26,584 bases of DNA from Clostridiales bacterium (GCA_003149835.1 QAMX01000003.1:1-26584), one strand, 5' to 3'; shown: positions 16,942 to 24,886, counted from the stretch's first letter. The notes: a model not told the origin generated them from the letters alone. Program-made: numbers and translations.

Positions 16942-17868
16942 TCACAGCCCGCATCGTTTCAGCAGCGCGCCGACGGCCTGGTCATACTCCGCCGGATAAT
17001 CGAGCGCGGTATGCGTATGCCCGCTGCCGCGGCCGTACAGCACATCCTTCGGCCCGCGATACGCCTGCAAAAGCCGCGCCGCCGCGCCGCATGGGACGAC
17101 CGAATCGGCCGTGCCGTGCGCAAACAGGATCGGCAGCGGGCGTTCGATCTGCGCAAGCGCCTTTTCCGGACAGGCGTCGTCAAACGAAAAGCCCGCGCGC
17201 AGCTTCGCCATGCGGCTGCACAGCGGGATCAGCAGCCAGGCCAGCGGCCGCGCCCGCTTGCTCAGCGTATAGGCGAGCTGCTCGCGGCACGAGGCGTAGG
17301 CGCAGTCGGCGACGGCAAACGCGAGCCGCCCGTCGAGCGCGGCGTTCAGAAGCACCGTCGCGCCGCCCATGCTCTCGCCGTGGGTGCCGACGACCGCGTC
17401 TTCGCCGAAGCGCGCGAACACCGCGTCGGTCACGCGCAGCAGGTCATAGCGCTCCTTTGCGCCCATGGTCGTATAGCGCCCGCCGCTCGCGCCGGCGTGC
17501 CGCTGGTCGAAGAGGACGACGTGAAAGCCGCGTTTTCTGAAAAAGGGGATATATTTCACCTCTCCGGCGCGGTTAAAGCCAAATCCGTGCGCCATAATGA
17601 CAATCCGCGGCGGCGAAGTCTCCGTTTCGGCGCGGATCAGCTCGCAGGAGAGCGCCGTCCCGTCGCCGGCGCAGACCGTAAACGCCTCGTGCGGCAGAGA
17701 GTCGTAGAGGCGGCGAAGCGCTTTCCCCCTTTCGCCGAAGGCGTCGAACGCTTCGTCAAAGCTGCGCACGCGCGGCCGGACGACGCGGCCGGTGAGGATG
17801 TAGACCGCCGCAGCGAGCAGCGCGGCCAGCAGTATTCCGGCGGCGCCGGCAATCCACAGCGCGCTCAT
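16942..17868 (-). CDS. Membrane-anchored alpha/beta hydrolase
   Basis: Serine hydrolase of the alpha/beta fold with one N-terminal transmembrane helix (about residues 4-26), so the catalytic domain is tethered to the membrane. The oxyanion-hole region is MAHGFGFNR, the nucleophile elbow G-E-S-M-G has S166, the likely acid is D255 in HGTADSVVP, and the likely base is H284 or H286 in GSGHTHT. It resembles the YqkD-like group of Firmicutes. The start (MSALWIAG, 308 aa) is at 17868, where the ATG shares one base with the TGA of the oxidoreductase gene; a start ten codons earlier inside that gene is less likely. Substrate unknown. Confidence 0.86.
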   Translation of the reverse strand: MSALWIAGAAGILLAALLAAAVYILTGRVVRPRVRSFDEAFDAFGERGKALRRLYDSLPHEAFTVCAGDGTALSCELIRAETETSPPRIVIMAHGFGFNRAGEVKYIPFFRKRGFHVVLFDQRHAGASGGRYTTMGAKERYDLLRVTDAVFARFGEDAVVGTHGESMGGATVLLNAALDGRLAFAVADCAYASCREQLAYTLSKRARPLAWLLIPLCSRMAKLRAGFSFDDACPEKALAQIERPLPILFAHGTADSVVPCGAAARLLQAYRGPKDVLYGRGSGHTHTALDYPAEYDQAVGALLKRCGL

Positions 17869-18902
17869 CAGGGCCTGCACGCGCCTTCGCCGAGGCAAAG
17901 CCCCTCGTCGGCCGCATAGCGGCAGCCCAGCGCGCCGCGCGCGTAGTCCAAAAGCTCCATGACGCGCAGGGTGGCGCGCTGCGGCACGACCGAGCTCTCG
18001 GTTCTCCCCGCGAGAATATCCTCCGTGACGGAGGCCGCCTCATAGGCCAGAGCGCCCATTGTCAGCGGATAGCGCCGCTCCTCCGCCTCTTTGCCGCGCA
18101 GCTCGACGGAAAACGTTTCGGCTTTCCAGAACAAGGGCACGGAAATTTTCCCCAGAGACCCCGAGACAAACCCGTCCGGCCGCATCTGCGCCTTGATCGC
18201 GCAGCCGGCGACGCTCATCAGCCCGTTTGGATAGATCATCGTCAGAACCGACCGGTCATCCACGCCGGTGGCGGCAAAGCGCGTCCCGACGGCCGAAAGC
18301 CGCTCCGGCGCGGCGTCTCCGGCGAGCATGGAGAGAAACGACACCGCGTAAACGCCCATGTCGAGCAGCGCGCCGCCGCCGAGCAGCGGGTTATAAATGC
18401 GGTGCGTCAGCGGCCATTCGTCGGGGAAATAGTTTCCGAAAAAGGCGCTGGCCGTCGTGAGCTCGCCGAGCGCTCCGCCGGCGAGCAGCGCGGAAAGCGC
18501 GCGGTTGGCGGGCAGGAAGCGCGTCCACATCGCTTCGGCCGCAAAAAGCCCCTTTTTTCGCGCGAGGTCGAAAACGCGCCGCGCCTCGCCTGCGTTCAGT
18601 GTAAACGCCTTTTCGCACAAAACGTGCTTGCCCGCTTCGAGCATCTGCGTCATGTGTTCGGCGTGATGGCTGTGGGGGCTGGCGATATAGACGATGTCAA
18701 CGTCCGGCGAGGCGGCCAGAGCCTCGTAGCTCCCGAAGCAATTTTCCGCGCCGATCCCGTGCGCCGCGCCGAAAGCCGCCGCCGTCTCCGGCGCGCGCGA
18801 GCCGACCGCCGCGAGGACTGCGCCGTCGTATGTTTTCAGGTCGTTTGCAAAGCGGTTGGCAATCGAGCCTGTGCCCAAAATTCCCCAGCGGAGTTTTTTC
18901 AT
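17868..18902 (-). CDS. Gfo/Idh/MocA-family NAD(P)-dependent oxidoreductase
   Basis: Dehydrogenase with an N-terminal Rossmann fold: GILGTGSIANRF (7-18), and the conserved EK dyad in CEKAFTLN (E97, K98), which marks the active site of this family. The C-terminal half has the usual mixed-sheet domain, with GGGALLDMGVYAVSFLSML typical of the dihydrodiol-dehydrogenase-like branch. Its 344 residues are usual. Substrates are normally sugars or cyclic polyols, not identifiable here. AAGGAGG lies 7 nt before the ATG, directly after the T tract of a terminator hairpin (18919-18955). The downstream hydrolase overlaps its stop by one base. Confidence 0.92.
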   Translation of the reverse strand: MKKLRWGILGTGSIANRFANDLKTYDGAVLAAVGSRAPETAAAFGAAHGIGAENCFGSYEALAASPDVDIVYIASPHSHHAEHMTQMLEAGKHVLCEKAFTLNAGEARRVFDLARKKGLFAAEAMWTRFLPANRALSALLAGGALGELTTASAFFGNYFPDEWPLTHRIYNPLLGGGALLDMGVYAVSFLSMLAGDAAPERLSAVGTRFAATGVDDRSVLTMIYPNGLMSVAGCAIKAQMRPDGFVSGSLGKISVPLFWKAETFSVELRGKEAEERRYPLTMGALAYEAASVTEDILAGRTESSVVPQRATLRVMELLDYARGALGCRYAADEGLCLGEGACRP

Positions 18903-18918
18903 ATTCGTGCCTCCTTAT

Positions 18919-18955
18919 AAAAAAAATCGCCGGCCGTTCAGACGGAACGGCCGGC
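18919..18955 (-). terminator. Terminator against the Gfo/Idh ribosome binding site (candidate attenuator)
   Basis: On the minus strand, GCCGGCCGTT (18955-18946) pairs with AACGGCCGGC (18938-18929) around a 7-base loop, followed by GA and eight T (18926-18919). The next bases are already TATAAGGAGG, so no promoter fits between terminator and gene. An 8-base segment GACGGAAC at 18974-18967 is exactly complementary to GTTCCGTC at 18948-18941, which spans the 5' arm and loop. That pairing would break the terminator. A poor promoter candidate with -35 TTGACC lies at 19013-19018. Confidence 0.8.
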
Positions 18956-19187
18956 AGGAAAAAACGGTTCCGTCCATGCTCAAACGCGGGAAAATTCTCT
19001 GAAACTGCAAGCGGTCAAAAAGCGAAAAGCCCGCCGCCGGCGCAAAAACCGAATCGGCCGGAAAAGAGCGGCTCAACACGCAAAGCCCCCTTAACCTTTT
19101 CCGAAACGTCTGTCCCAGTCGAACCGGCCATAGAACGGCCTTCAAAAACCGCGCCCATCCGCTTCCGTTTCCTCTGCCCGCGCGCCT

Positions 19188-19712
19188 TTACCCGTTTGCG
19201 ATCTCGATCTGGCAGACCCGCATCGCTTCGAGCGCGCGGCAGTGGCTCTCCGGCGTCACGCCCGCGCAGCAGGCCGCGTCGACAATGAGCGGCGTCTCGG
19301 GCAGAAAGGCTTTGAGCAGCAGGGCGTTTGAGATCACGCAGATATCGGTGCAAAGTCCGACGAGCGTAATGCTCTCGATTTTTTCGCCGCCGCGCTGCTG
19401 CGCGCGCAGCGCCTCGCCAAGCTCAGCGCTGCCGAAGGCGGCCTTGTCGATCGGCGGCTCCTTTCTCAGCGCCTCGATCTCCGGATGCAGGCGCCAGCCC
19501 TCGGTGCCGCGGATACAGTGCGGCACCGGCAGATTCCGCCCCTCCTGCGTTTCGGCGTAATCCGCTTCGTGGGTGTCGCGGGTGAAAAGCACCCGGCCGT
19601 CAAACTCCCGGATTCTTTGCGCGACCGCCGGGACGATCGCCTCGGCCTCTTTGGTTCCGAGGCTGCCGGTGATAAAATCGTTCTGCATGTCGACGACGAC
19701 GAGAATTTTCAT
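19188..19712 (-). CDS. Cysteine hydrolase, nicotinamidase/isochorismatase family
   Basis: The catalytic triad is visible: D8 in VVDMQNDF, K90 in PPIDKAAFGS, C125 in GLCTDICV. Likely metal ligands D46 and H48 (TRDTH) and H65 in the PHCIRGTEGW segment recall PncA-type nicotinamidases, so deamidation of nicotinamide for NAD salvage is the best guess. Other family members hydrolyse isochorismate or ureido compounds. The 174-residue length is short to normal. AGGAGG lies 7 nt before the ATG. It follows csaB on the same strand after 129 bases of low-information sequence. The 285 bases after it, up to the oxidoreductase, hold only the attenuator-like elements described there. Confidence 0.88.
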   Translation of the reverse strand: MKILVVVDMQNDFITGSLGTKEAEAIVPAVAQRIREFDGRVLFTRDTHEADYAETQEGRNLPVPHCIRGTEGWRLHPEIEALRKEPPIDKAAFGSAELGEALRAQQRGGEKIESITLVGLCTDICVISNALLLKAFLPETPLIVDAACCAGVTPESHCRALEAMRVCQIEIANG

Positions 19713-19841
19713 CCTGAAACCTCCTGATTTCCGCGCCGCAGGCTCTTCCCCCGCGGCGCGCTCTGCAAAAAATCGTTTTCACGCCTTTTCGCCCGCGCCG
19801 CGCGCCGGCATGATTCGCCTTTTTTCAGACGTCCGGCCCCT

Positions 19842-21359
19842 TTATCCTTCCAGCAGCTTTCTCACCGCGTCGGCGTTTTCAGAGCCGGCCGGCGGCGCAA
19901 AGGCGCGGTCTTTTTCCCGCAGGGTGTACTCCGCCGCGGCGCACAGGCCGTCGGCCGTGGCTCCGTAGTAGTCCACGCAGGCGGGGCTGCCGGAATCCTT
20001 CATAAACGAGCTGATCTTGACGTCATAGGAGACGCCGACGAACGGAACCCGCGCGATGCTCGCGGCGATCAGCGCGTGCAGCCGCATACTGACGACGAGC
20101 GCCGCGCCGCCGACGGCGGCAAACGCGTCCTCAAACGTCATCGGCCCGTCCAGCAGCACAGACGGGGCGCGAACCGCTTCGGCGATACGGCGGGAAAGCG
20201 GCAGATCGCGCGGCGGCTCCATGGGCAGAAAGACCGGCGTCAGCCCGCGTTCGCGCCAGAGCCGCTCGGCGGCCGCCGCCAGCTCCGGCGCAAACGCCTC
20301 GTCGCCGCTCCACGGCCGCACGGCGTAGACGGCGTATTTTCCGGCGGCGGCGAGCTTTTTCCGCACAGCCGGAGAGGCTTCGGCGCGCATATCCTCCGCG
20401 CGCAGGGAAAAGGCGGCGTCGCGCGAGCGAATCAGCTCCGGCTTTGTCACGCCGAGCTCGGCCAGCAGCGCCAGCGAAGCGCCGTCGCGCACGGCGACGA
20501 TGTCCGCGCTGCGGTTCAGAACCGCGGCGGTTCCGCGGCGGTTCTGCTCGCCGGTGATCGGGCCGATCCCGCAGCCGTAGAGCAGCACGCGCGCGCCCAG
20601 CCGGTGCGCCATGCGGATCGTCAGCAGATAGTAGCGCAGCGAGCGCGTGCTCGTCAGGTCGGTGAGCAGCGTGCCGCCGCCGCTGATAAAAAGCCGCGCC
20701 CGCCGCAGCCGCGCCGCCAATGCCGGCAGCGCAAACGAATGCACCGCGTCCACACAGTGCGCAAGGCGCGTCTCCTCGGGGTTGCGGGAGACGACCGTGA
20801 TCCGACGGTCGGGCGCTGTCCGGCGCAGCTCGGAGAGAATCGAGGCGAGCATGGCCTCGTCGCCGAGGTTGCCGAGCCCATAGGAGCCGCAGACGACGAT
20901 CCCCTTCGGCTCGGCTCCGGCCCATTTGCGCCGCGCCGCGGCGTTCAGCGCCGCGGCCGCTTCGCCGGCCGGAAACATCCGGTAAGGGTCGGCGCCGTGC
21001 CGGAGCGCGGCCGTCCGGTCTTCGCCGCAGAGGAAGAGCAGCGCGTCAAACCCGCAAAGCCGCGCGGATTTCCCCTGTGCGCCCGCGTATACCGCGAGGA
21101 CGGGCACAGGCGTTTTCCGAAAAAAGCGCAACGCAAAAAGGCCGGCTTGAAGACCGGCCTCACCGACACAAAAAATTCCCTCGGCGCCCGCCCCGGCTGC
21201 GCGCCACGCCAAGCGCTTTCCCCGCGCCTTGGCCCCGCGCGCGGAGGAGGAGATCAGAGCGTCCGCCTCAAACAGCTCGGCGAACGCGATCCCCGCGCGC
21301 CGCAGCGACGCGAGCGCCTCGGCCGCCCCGGCGCCGCCGGAAATACAGACAAGCTTCAT
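19842..21359 (-). CDS. csaB: Polysaccharide pyruvyl transferase, CsaB-like, with N-terminal extension
   Basis: CsaB adds ketal-linked pyruvate to secondary cell-wall polysaccharide, the ligand for SLH-domain surface proteins. Residues about 151-430 are the pyruvyl-transferase domain: GSYGLGNLGDEAMLASIL (158-175), VVSRNPEETRLAH, FISGGGTLLTDLTSTRSLRYYL, and MRLHALIAASIARVPFVGVSYD near the end. CsaB proteins usually begin directly with the GNLGDEA block and have about 360 residues. This one has about 150 extra N-terminal residues with a Rossmann-like alternation and a GT-B-like HGADPYRMFPAG linker. The ATG has only a weak GGAT ribosome binding site. A -35-like TTGACA lies at 21410-21415 without a good -10. 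Confidence 0.87.
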   Translation of the reverse strand: MKLVCISGGAGAAEALASLRRAGIAFAELFEADALISSSARGAKARGKRLAWRAAGAGAEGIFCVGEAGLQAGLFALRFFRKTPVPVLAVYAGAQGKSARLCGFDALLFLCGEDRTAALRHGADPYRMFPAGEAAAALNAAARRKWAGAEPKGIVVCGSYGLGNLGDEAMLASILSELRRTAPDRRITVVSRNPEETRLAHCVDAVHSFALPALAARLRRARLFISGGGTLLTDLTSTRSLRYYLLTIRMAHRLGARVLLYGCGIGPITGEQNRRGTAAVLNRSADIVAVRDGASLALLAELGVTKPELIRSRDAAFSLRAEDMRAEASPAVRKKLAAAGKYAVYAVRPWSGDEAFAPELAAAAERLWRERGLTPVFLPMEPPRDLPLSRRIAEAVRAPSVLLDGPMTFEDAFAAVGGAALVVSMRLHALIAASIARVPFVGVSYDVKISSFMKDSGSPACVDYYGATADGLCAAAEYTLREKDRAFAPPAGSENADAVRKLLEG

Positions 21360-21569
21360 GCCGTCATCCGCCTAACATGTAAAATCAAAAACGCCCGGCC
21401 ACAGGCGCCTGTCAACAAAGTTCAAAACCTTCCGGCCGCGAAGCGCCCTCCGGTTTCCGGCTCTCCGCCGCCGCTTTCTCCGTGACTGCAATTCCGCGCC
21501 GGCAAAAGCGCAGCGCGGCGGAGAGGGGATGGAGAGCTCGCTTTGTCCCCCGCGATAAGGCCGTGTCTG

Positions 21570-21745
21570 CCGAAAATAACCTGCACATATTGTCCAGGTG
21601 GGCAACCTGTCTCTCGTTTTACCGCTTCCAACTTCCGCCCGCAAAAGGCAGGCGGGAGGCCTGCGAACCGCGAGAGAACGCGGAATCCCTTTTCGTCGTT
21701 TTGTGGGTTAAAAACAAACAGATCACGAACCACGCAGGGGGAGGT
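21570..21745 (-). ncRNA. ssrS: Probable 6S RNA (SsrS)
   Basis: This gene-free stretch folds into one long rod on the minus strand. The closing pairs are CCTGC/GCAGG (21734-21738 with 21580-21584). The distal arm is opened by CTCTCG/CGAGAG (21671-21676 with 21611-21616), with an 8-bp terminal helix CTCCCGCC/GGCGGAAG (21651-21658 with 21632-21639), leaving a large central bubble. The segments TTCGTGATCTG, TTAACCCACAA, AAAAGGGA and TTGCCCACCTGG match what I remember of 6S RNAs outside enterobacteria. 6S RNA binds sigma-70-type RNA polymerase. Ends are approximate and no clear promoter or terminator is seen; 21360-21569 holds nothing else I can name. Confidence 0.6.
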
Positions 21746-21866
21746 AAAAAACAAATCGCTGTCCGCCCGCCTGTCTGCGGCCGGGCGGCAACGGCTTTCT
21801 GCCTGCCGGCATAGGCGGAGCGCAGAAATTTCCAGCCGGACGCGCCGCGGCCGGCGGCGTCGCAGC

Positions 21867-22199
21867 CTACGCCTCGTCGTCGCTGAAATCGGCCTCTTCG
21901 CCGGCTTCCTCGCCGTCTTCGGCTTCCAGCCGCTCGACAAACAGATCGAATATCGTTTCCAGCAAGTCGTCGTCTTCGAGCGTGACAAGCATTTCCTCGC
22001 CGTCCGCCTCCGTCTCGACTTTCAGAATAATCAGCTCGGCCGATTCCTCGTCGAGCACCTCTTCGGGCGTTTCGTTGGCGGCGACAAAAGCCATATAGGT
22101 CTCGCCTTCATACTCTAAGGTATCCAGATGCTCCAGCTCGACCTCGTTGCCGTCCTCGTCGGTCAGGGTGATGAAATCGTTCCCGTATTCCTCGCTCAT
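21867..22199 (-). CDS. DUF1292 family protein (YrzB-like)
   Basis: Small, very acidic protein of 110 residues. It opens with EYGNDFITLTDEDGNEVELEHLDTLEYEGETYMAFV, the usual DUF1292 pattern, followed by a middle EESAELIILKVE strand and an Asp/Glu-rich tail. The function is unknown; in many Firmicutes the gene lies near ruvX (yqgF) and alaS, but not here. The start at 22199 has AGGAGG 8 nt upstream; a start ten codons earlier would lie before that site and is rejected. It is monocistronic, with a strong promoter at 22304-22332 and a leader of about 100 nt without a clear structure. Confidence 0.9.
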   Translation of the reverse strand: MSEEYGNDFITLTDEDGNEVELEHLDTLEYEGETYMAFVAANETPEEVLDEESAELIILKVETEADGEEMLVTLEDDDLLETIFDLFVERLEAEDGEEAGEEADFSDDEA

Positions 22200-22303
22200 A
22201 GGGGTTGCCTCCTGTCGGTTGTATCTCAAAAATGCCGGATATCGGTCGTTTTTCCGGTTTTTCCCGCGGGAATGGATCCGTGCTTTCCCGCCGGTGCGTC
22301 TTT

Positions 22304-22332
22304 ATTATACCATATCTCCCGAGTGAATTCAA
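22304..22332 (-). promoter_or_regulatory. Promoter of the DUF1292 gene
   Basis: On the minus strand, -35 TTGAAT (22327-22332), a 17-bp spacer and -10 TATAAT (22304-22309), preceded by TGG (extended -10), form a strong sigma-A promoter. The predicted start is near 22297. Confidence 0.87.
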
Positions 22333-22445
22333 ACATAATCGAAAAAAACCTTTCGACGCGCGCCGCACAATCTACGGCAGAATCGCCGTATTCCGGCAGG
22401 GAGCGGCTTTCTTTGATTTCCGGCCCTGTTTTTCGGCAGGTTCGG

Positions 22446-23318
22446 TCAGCAGGCAAAAAGCCCCTGCGCGGCCAGCGCGGCCTTGCAGCGCTCGATTCGC
22501 TCTGCCGGAGGCGGTTCAAGCCCGTCCGCCTGATACGCCGCGCCGAGCGCCGCGTATTTGCCGCCGCCGAGGGCGTGAAACGGCATCAGCTCCGCCTTTT
22601 CCGGCAGCGCTCCGCCGCGGCAGGCGTTCGCGATCGCCGCGCCGATCGCGGAGACGCACGCTTCGCCGTCGTTTACCCCGGGGATGACGGGGATCCTCAC
22701 CCAGAAGCGCGCGCCGCGCCGGGACAGCCGCCGCAGATTTTCCAACACAAGCTCCAACCGTCCGCCTGTGCAGCGCGCGAACGCGGCCGCGTCATGGTGC
22801 TTGACGTCGAGAATCACCAGCGGCTCCGCCGCCAGCGCCTGTTCAAAAGACTCCCACGGCACGCAGCCCGCCGTCTCGATTGCGCCGCCAACGCCGTTCG
22901 CCGCCAGCCGCTCCATGCACGCGGCCACGAACGCCGCCTGCAACAGCGGCTCGCCGCCCGAAAAGGTGACGCCGCCGTCCCGCCCGTAAAACACGGCGTC
23001 GCGCAGAACCAGCTCAGCGACCTCCTCGTCGCTCTTTTCCTCCCCCGCCGTCACCCGCGCGCCGGCCGGACAGACCGCCGCGCAGCGCAGGCAGCCGGCG
23101 CACGCGGCCGCGTCAAGGCCGTTTTCACAGACCGCCGCGCAGCGCCCGCAGCCGACGCACTTGTCGGGATAGCGCAGCAACTGCGGCCGGACGGACAGCC
23201 CCTCGGGATTGTGGCACCAGAAGCAGCGCAGGTTGCAGCCTTTCAGAAAGACCGTCGTGCGGATGCCCGGGCCGTCGTGCAGGGAAAAGCGCTGAATGTT
23301 AAAAACCGTTCCCTTCAA
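22446..23318 (-). CDS. Glycyl-radical enzyme activating protein (PFL-activase family, two extra 4Fe-4S sites)
   Basis: Radical SAM activase that abstracts hydrogen from a backbone glycine of a partner glycyl-radical enzyme. The radical SAM motif is CNLRCFWC (C28, C32, C35), preceded by FSLHDGPGIRTTVFLKG. Two ferredoxin-like clusters follow: C54, C57, C60, C64 and C73, C76, C79, C83. This insert is typical of activases for choline-, glycerol- or hydroxyproline-type enzymes rather than classical PflA. The start is TTG 23316-23318 (290 aa) with AGGAGG 10 nt upstream; an upstream in-frame start at 23372 would add a low-complexity leader before that site. No glycyl-radical enzyme gene is in the window. 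Confidence 0.92.
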   Translation of the reverse strand: MKGTVFNIQRFSLHDGPGIRTTVFLKGCNLRCFWCHNPEGLSVRPQLLRYPDKCVGCGRCAAVCENGLDAAACAGCLRCAAVCPAGARVTAGEEKSDEEVAELVLRDAVFYGRDGGVTFSGGEPLLQAAFVAACMERLAANGVGGAIETAGCVPWESFEQALAAEPLVILDVKHHDAAAFARCTGGRLELVLENLRRLSRRGARFWVRIPVIPGVNDGEACVSAIGAAIANACRGGALPEKAELMPFHALGGGKYAALGAAYQADGLEPPPAERIERCKAALAAQGLFAC

Positions 23319-23482
23319 GCGGATCCTTCCTCCTTTTGCCGGCGCAGCCGCCGCAGGGCCCCGTGCACACAAGCCGCGGGGCGCGCATAGAATGAACAGA
23401 CGGAAAGCTCCGGCGATGCGCCCGCCCGTTTGTTCGCGGGTGCGTTAGATGTTGCGCGGGCGGAGCGGCGCCGTTTCGATAG

Positions 23483-23513
23483 ACGCTGCGGAACCCATTG
23501 GGTTCCGCAGCGT
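23483..23513. repeat. Perfect 14-bp inverted repeat between PHP gene and activase gene
   Basis: ACGCTGCGGAACCC (23483-23496) and its exact reverse complement (23500-23513) are separated by ATT. No T tract follows on either strand, so it is not a typical intrinsic terminator. It could still end the PHP transcript or be a protein-binding dyad or element remnant. The rest of 23319-23560 shows nothing I can name. Confidence 0.7.
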
Positions 23514-23560
23514 TCACTGTTTGATGCCTTTGGTTTGCCGGAAGCCGCCCGGGCTTTTTG

Positions 23561-24310
23561 TCAGCAGAGGATCTCCCGCAGCCGCTCGACGTGCGCGAAC
23601 GTGTCCAGCGCGGCCAGCGTATGCGCGTCGGTTCCGAAATGAAAATACGTCCCCGCCTCGCGGCCGATGTTCCAGAGCCGCCGGAACAGCTCCGGATCGC
23701 CGTAGACCGCGCCGGCGTTCAGCTCCCACGCCACATGCGCCTCGCGCCCCAGCTCCGACAGCTCGCCAAGCTCGTTGTCGGTGATCGTTTTGGTGACCTC
23801 GGCCGGCTCGCAGATTTTGACAAAGCGGCCGATCAGCGGGTGCGCGATACAGTCGGCGCGGCGCGCCTCCATGAGCGCGCGGATGCAGTCGAGCTGGAAC
23901 TGCGCGTAGCCGCGCGGCGACTTGTCCTCGGGGTGTTCCCAGACGGGGAGATGGAAATGGTTGCAGGTATAGAGCCGGTAGTCAAGCGCCGCGACGGTCT
24001 CGGCCGATTCCAGCTGCTTGCCGACGCCGTAATTGGAGAGCTCGCCGGAAAACAGGATGCGCAGCTTCGTGCCGAGCGCCGCGGCCTGCCGTTTCAGAAG
24101 CCGGATCTGCGCGAGATAGCACTCGTCGTAGTCGTGGAAATTATAGTGGTCGGTCAGCGCGATCATCTCGACGCCCGCCGCCTCGGCCGTTGCGACGATG
24201 TCTTTCAGCAGCATCTCCGGCTTTGCGCAGCGCGAAAACACCGTATGGACGTGCAGGTTGTACCGCGCCAGCTCGTTGAGGTCATACACCGGCTCGTTGT
24301 AGATATGCAT
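23561..24310 (-). CDS. PHP-domain metal-dependent phosphoesterase
   Basis: Member of the PHP (polymerase and histidinol phosphatase) superfamily. Metal-binding motifs: HVH at 20-22, TDHYNFHD (D54, H55), E90 in FSGELSNYG, the CNHFHLP segment, H in IAHPLIGR, and GTDAHT near the C-terminus. The 249 residues form a single PHP domain without polymerase parts. The substrate is unknown; relatives are phosphatases or phosphodiesterases. The ATG has AGGAG 8 nt upstream. It has its own strong promoter (24388-24416) and diverges from the T-box transcript. Confidence 0.9.
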   Translation of the reverse strand: MHIYNEPVYDLNELARYNLHVHTVFSRCAKPEMLLKDIVATAEAAGVEMIALTDHYNFHDYDECYLAQIRLLKRQAAALGTKLRILFSGELSNYGVGKQLESAETVAALDYRLYTCNHFHLPVWEHPEDKSPRGYAQFQLDCIRALMEARRADCIAHPLIGRFVKICEPAEVTKTITDNELGELSELGREAHVAWELNAGAVYGDPELFRRLWNIGREAGTYFHFGTDAHTLAALDTFAHVERLREILC

Positions 24311-24387
24311 ATTCTTTTCTCCTGTCCCTTGATTCGCAAAAGCGCTTGTCTCCGCTTCTGAAAACGGCTGCGCGGCGCTTTGCAGAA

Positions 24388-24416
24388 AGTATACTCCAAA
24401 CGAAAAGCGCTGTCAA
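24388..24416 (-). promoter_or_regulatory. Promoter of the PHP gene
   Basis: On the minus strand, -35 TTGACA (24411-24416), a 17-bp spacer and -10 TATACT (24388-24393) form a near-perfect sigma-A promoter. The predicted start is near 24381, about 70 nt before the ATG. Confidence 0.9.
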
Positions 24417-24512
24417 GGCAAAACGCCGCGGCGCGCCGGATTCGCCTCTGCGGTATCCCTTCGCGGCGGGCGCAAGCCAAAATAAAAAAGGCAAAAAAAG
24501 TGGAATTCCCTC

Positions 24513-24541
24513 TTGACAGACGGAGAAAGCTGTGCTATACT
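24513..24541 (+). promoter_or_regulatory. Promoter of the T-box transcript
   Basis: The -35 TTGACA (24513-24518), a 17-bp spacer and -10 TATACT (24536-24541) are nearly identical to the divergent PHP promoter about 100 bp away. The predicted start near 24548 leads directly into the T-box leader. Confidence 0.92.
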
Positions 24542-24548
24542 ATTTGCT

Positions 24549-24845
24549 AATATCGAAATCCAGACAAACGCGACGACGGAGATGTCGGCGGGCAAGTCAC
24601 GCCTCGAAACCAGAGAGCTTTCGGCCGGTGCGAGAAAGCATGAGGTCTGCGCCCTCCGCGCTCACTCCTGAGCGGCGCTGCTGAGAATCTGTACCCGCGC
24701 GTACGGCGGGCGGATGCGTAAGCGGCGACGGAGCAATGCACGTTACGGCATTCAATGAGGCGGCTTTTGCCGCAAAGTCAGGGTGGTACCGCGCAGGATC
24801 ATTGCGCCCCTTTTGCCGAACTCGGCAAAAGGGGCTTTTTGTTTT
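24549..24845 (+). promoter_or_regulatory. T-box leader, apparent leucine (CUC) specifier
   Basis: Transcriptional attenuator that reads tRNA charging. The T-box core AGGGTGGTACCGCG (24779-24792) is present. Stem I carries AGAGAG (24612-24617) and GGTGCGAG. At its base, GGAG (24578-24581) pairs with CTCC (24665-24668). The bases just before that strand, CTC plus A (24661-24664), sit in the specifier position and give Leu; the UGGU bulge fits a discriminator A, as in tRNA-Leu. Stem III is GCGGC/GCCGC. The terminator GCCCCTTTTGCCGA with its complement (24806-24835) plus a T tract overlaps the antiterminator strand TGCGCCCCT. T-box identity is secure; the specifier is less so. Confidence 0.93.
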
Positions 24846-24886
24846 GTACCGAACCTGTAACAACTTAAAAAAACGGGGAATAGCAG

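Noticed and set aside
21422..21988. 188-codon minus-strand frame across the csaB-DUF1292 gap
   Set aside because: No protein family signal; it overlaps DUF1292 in another frame and the probable 6S RNA.
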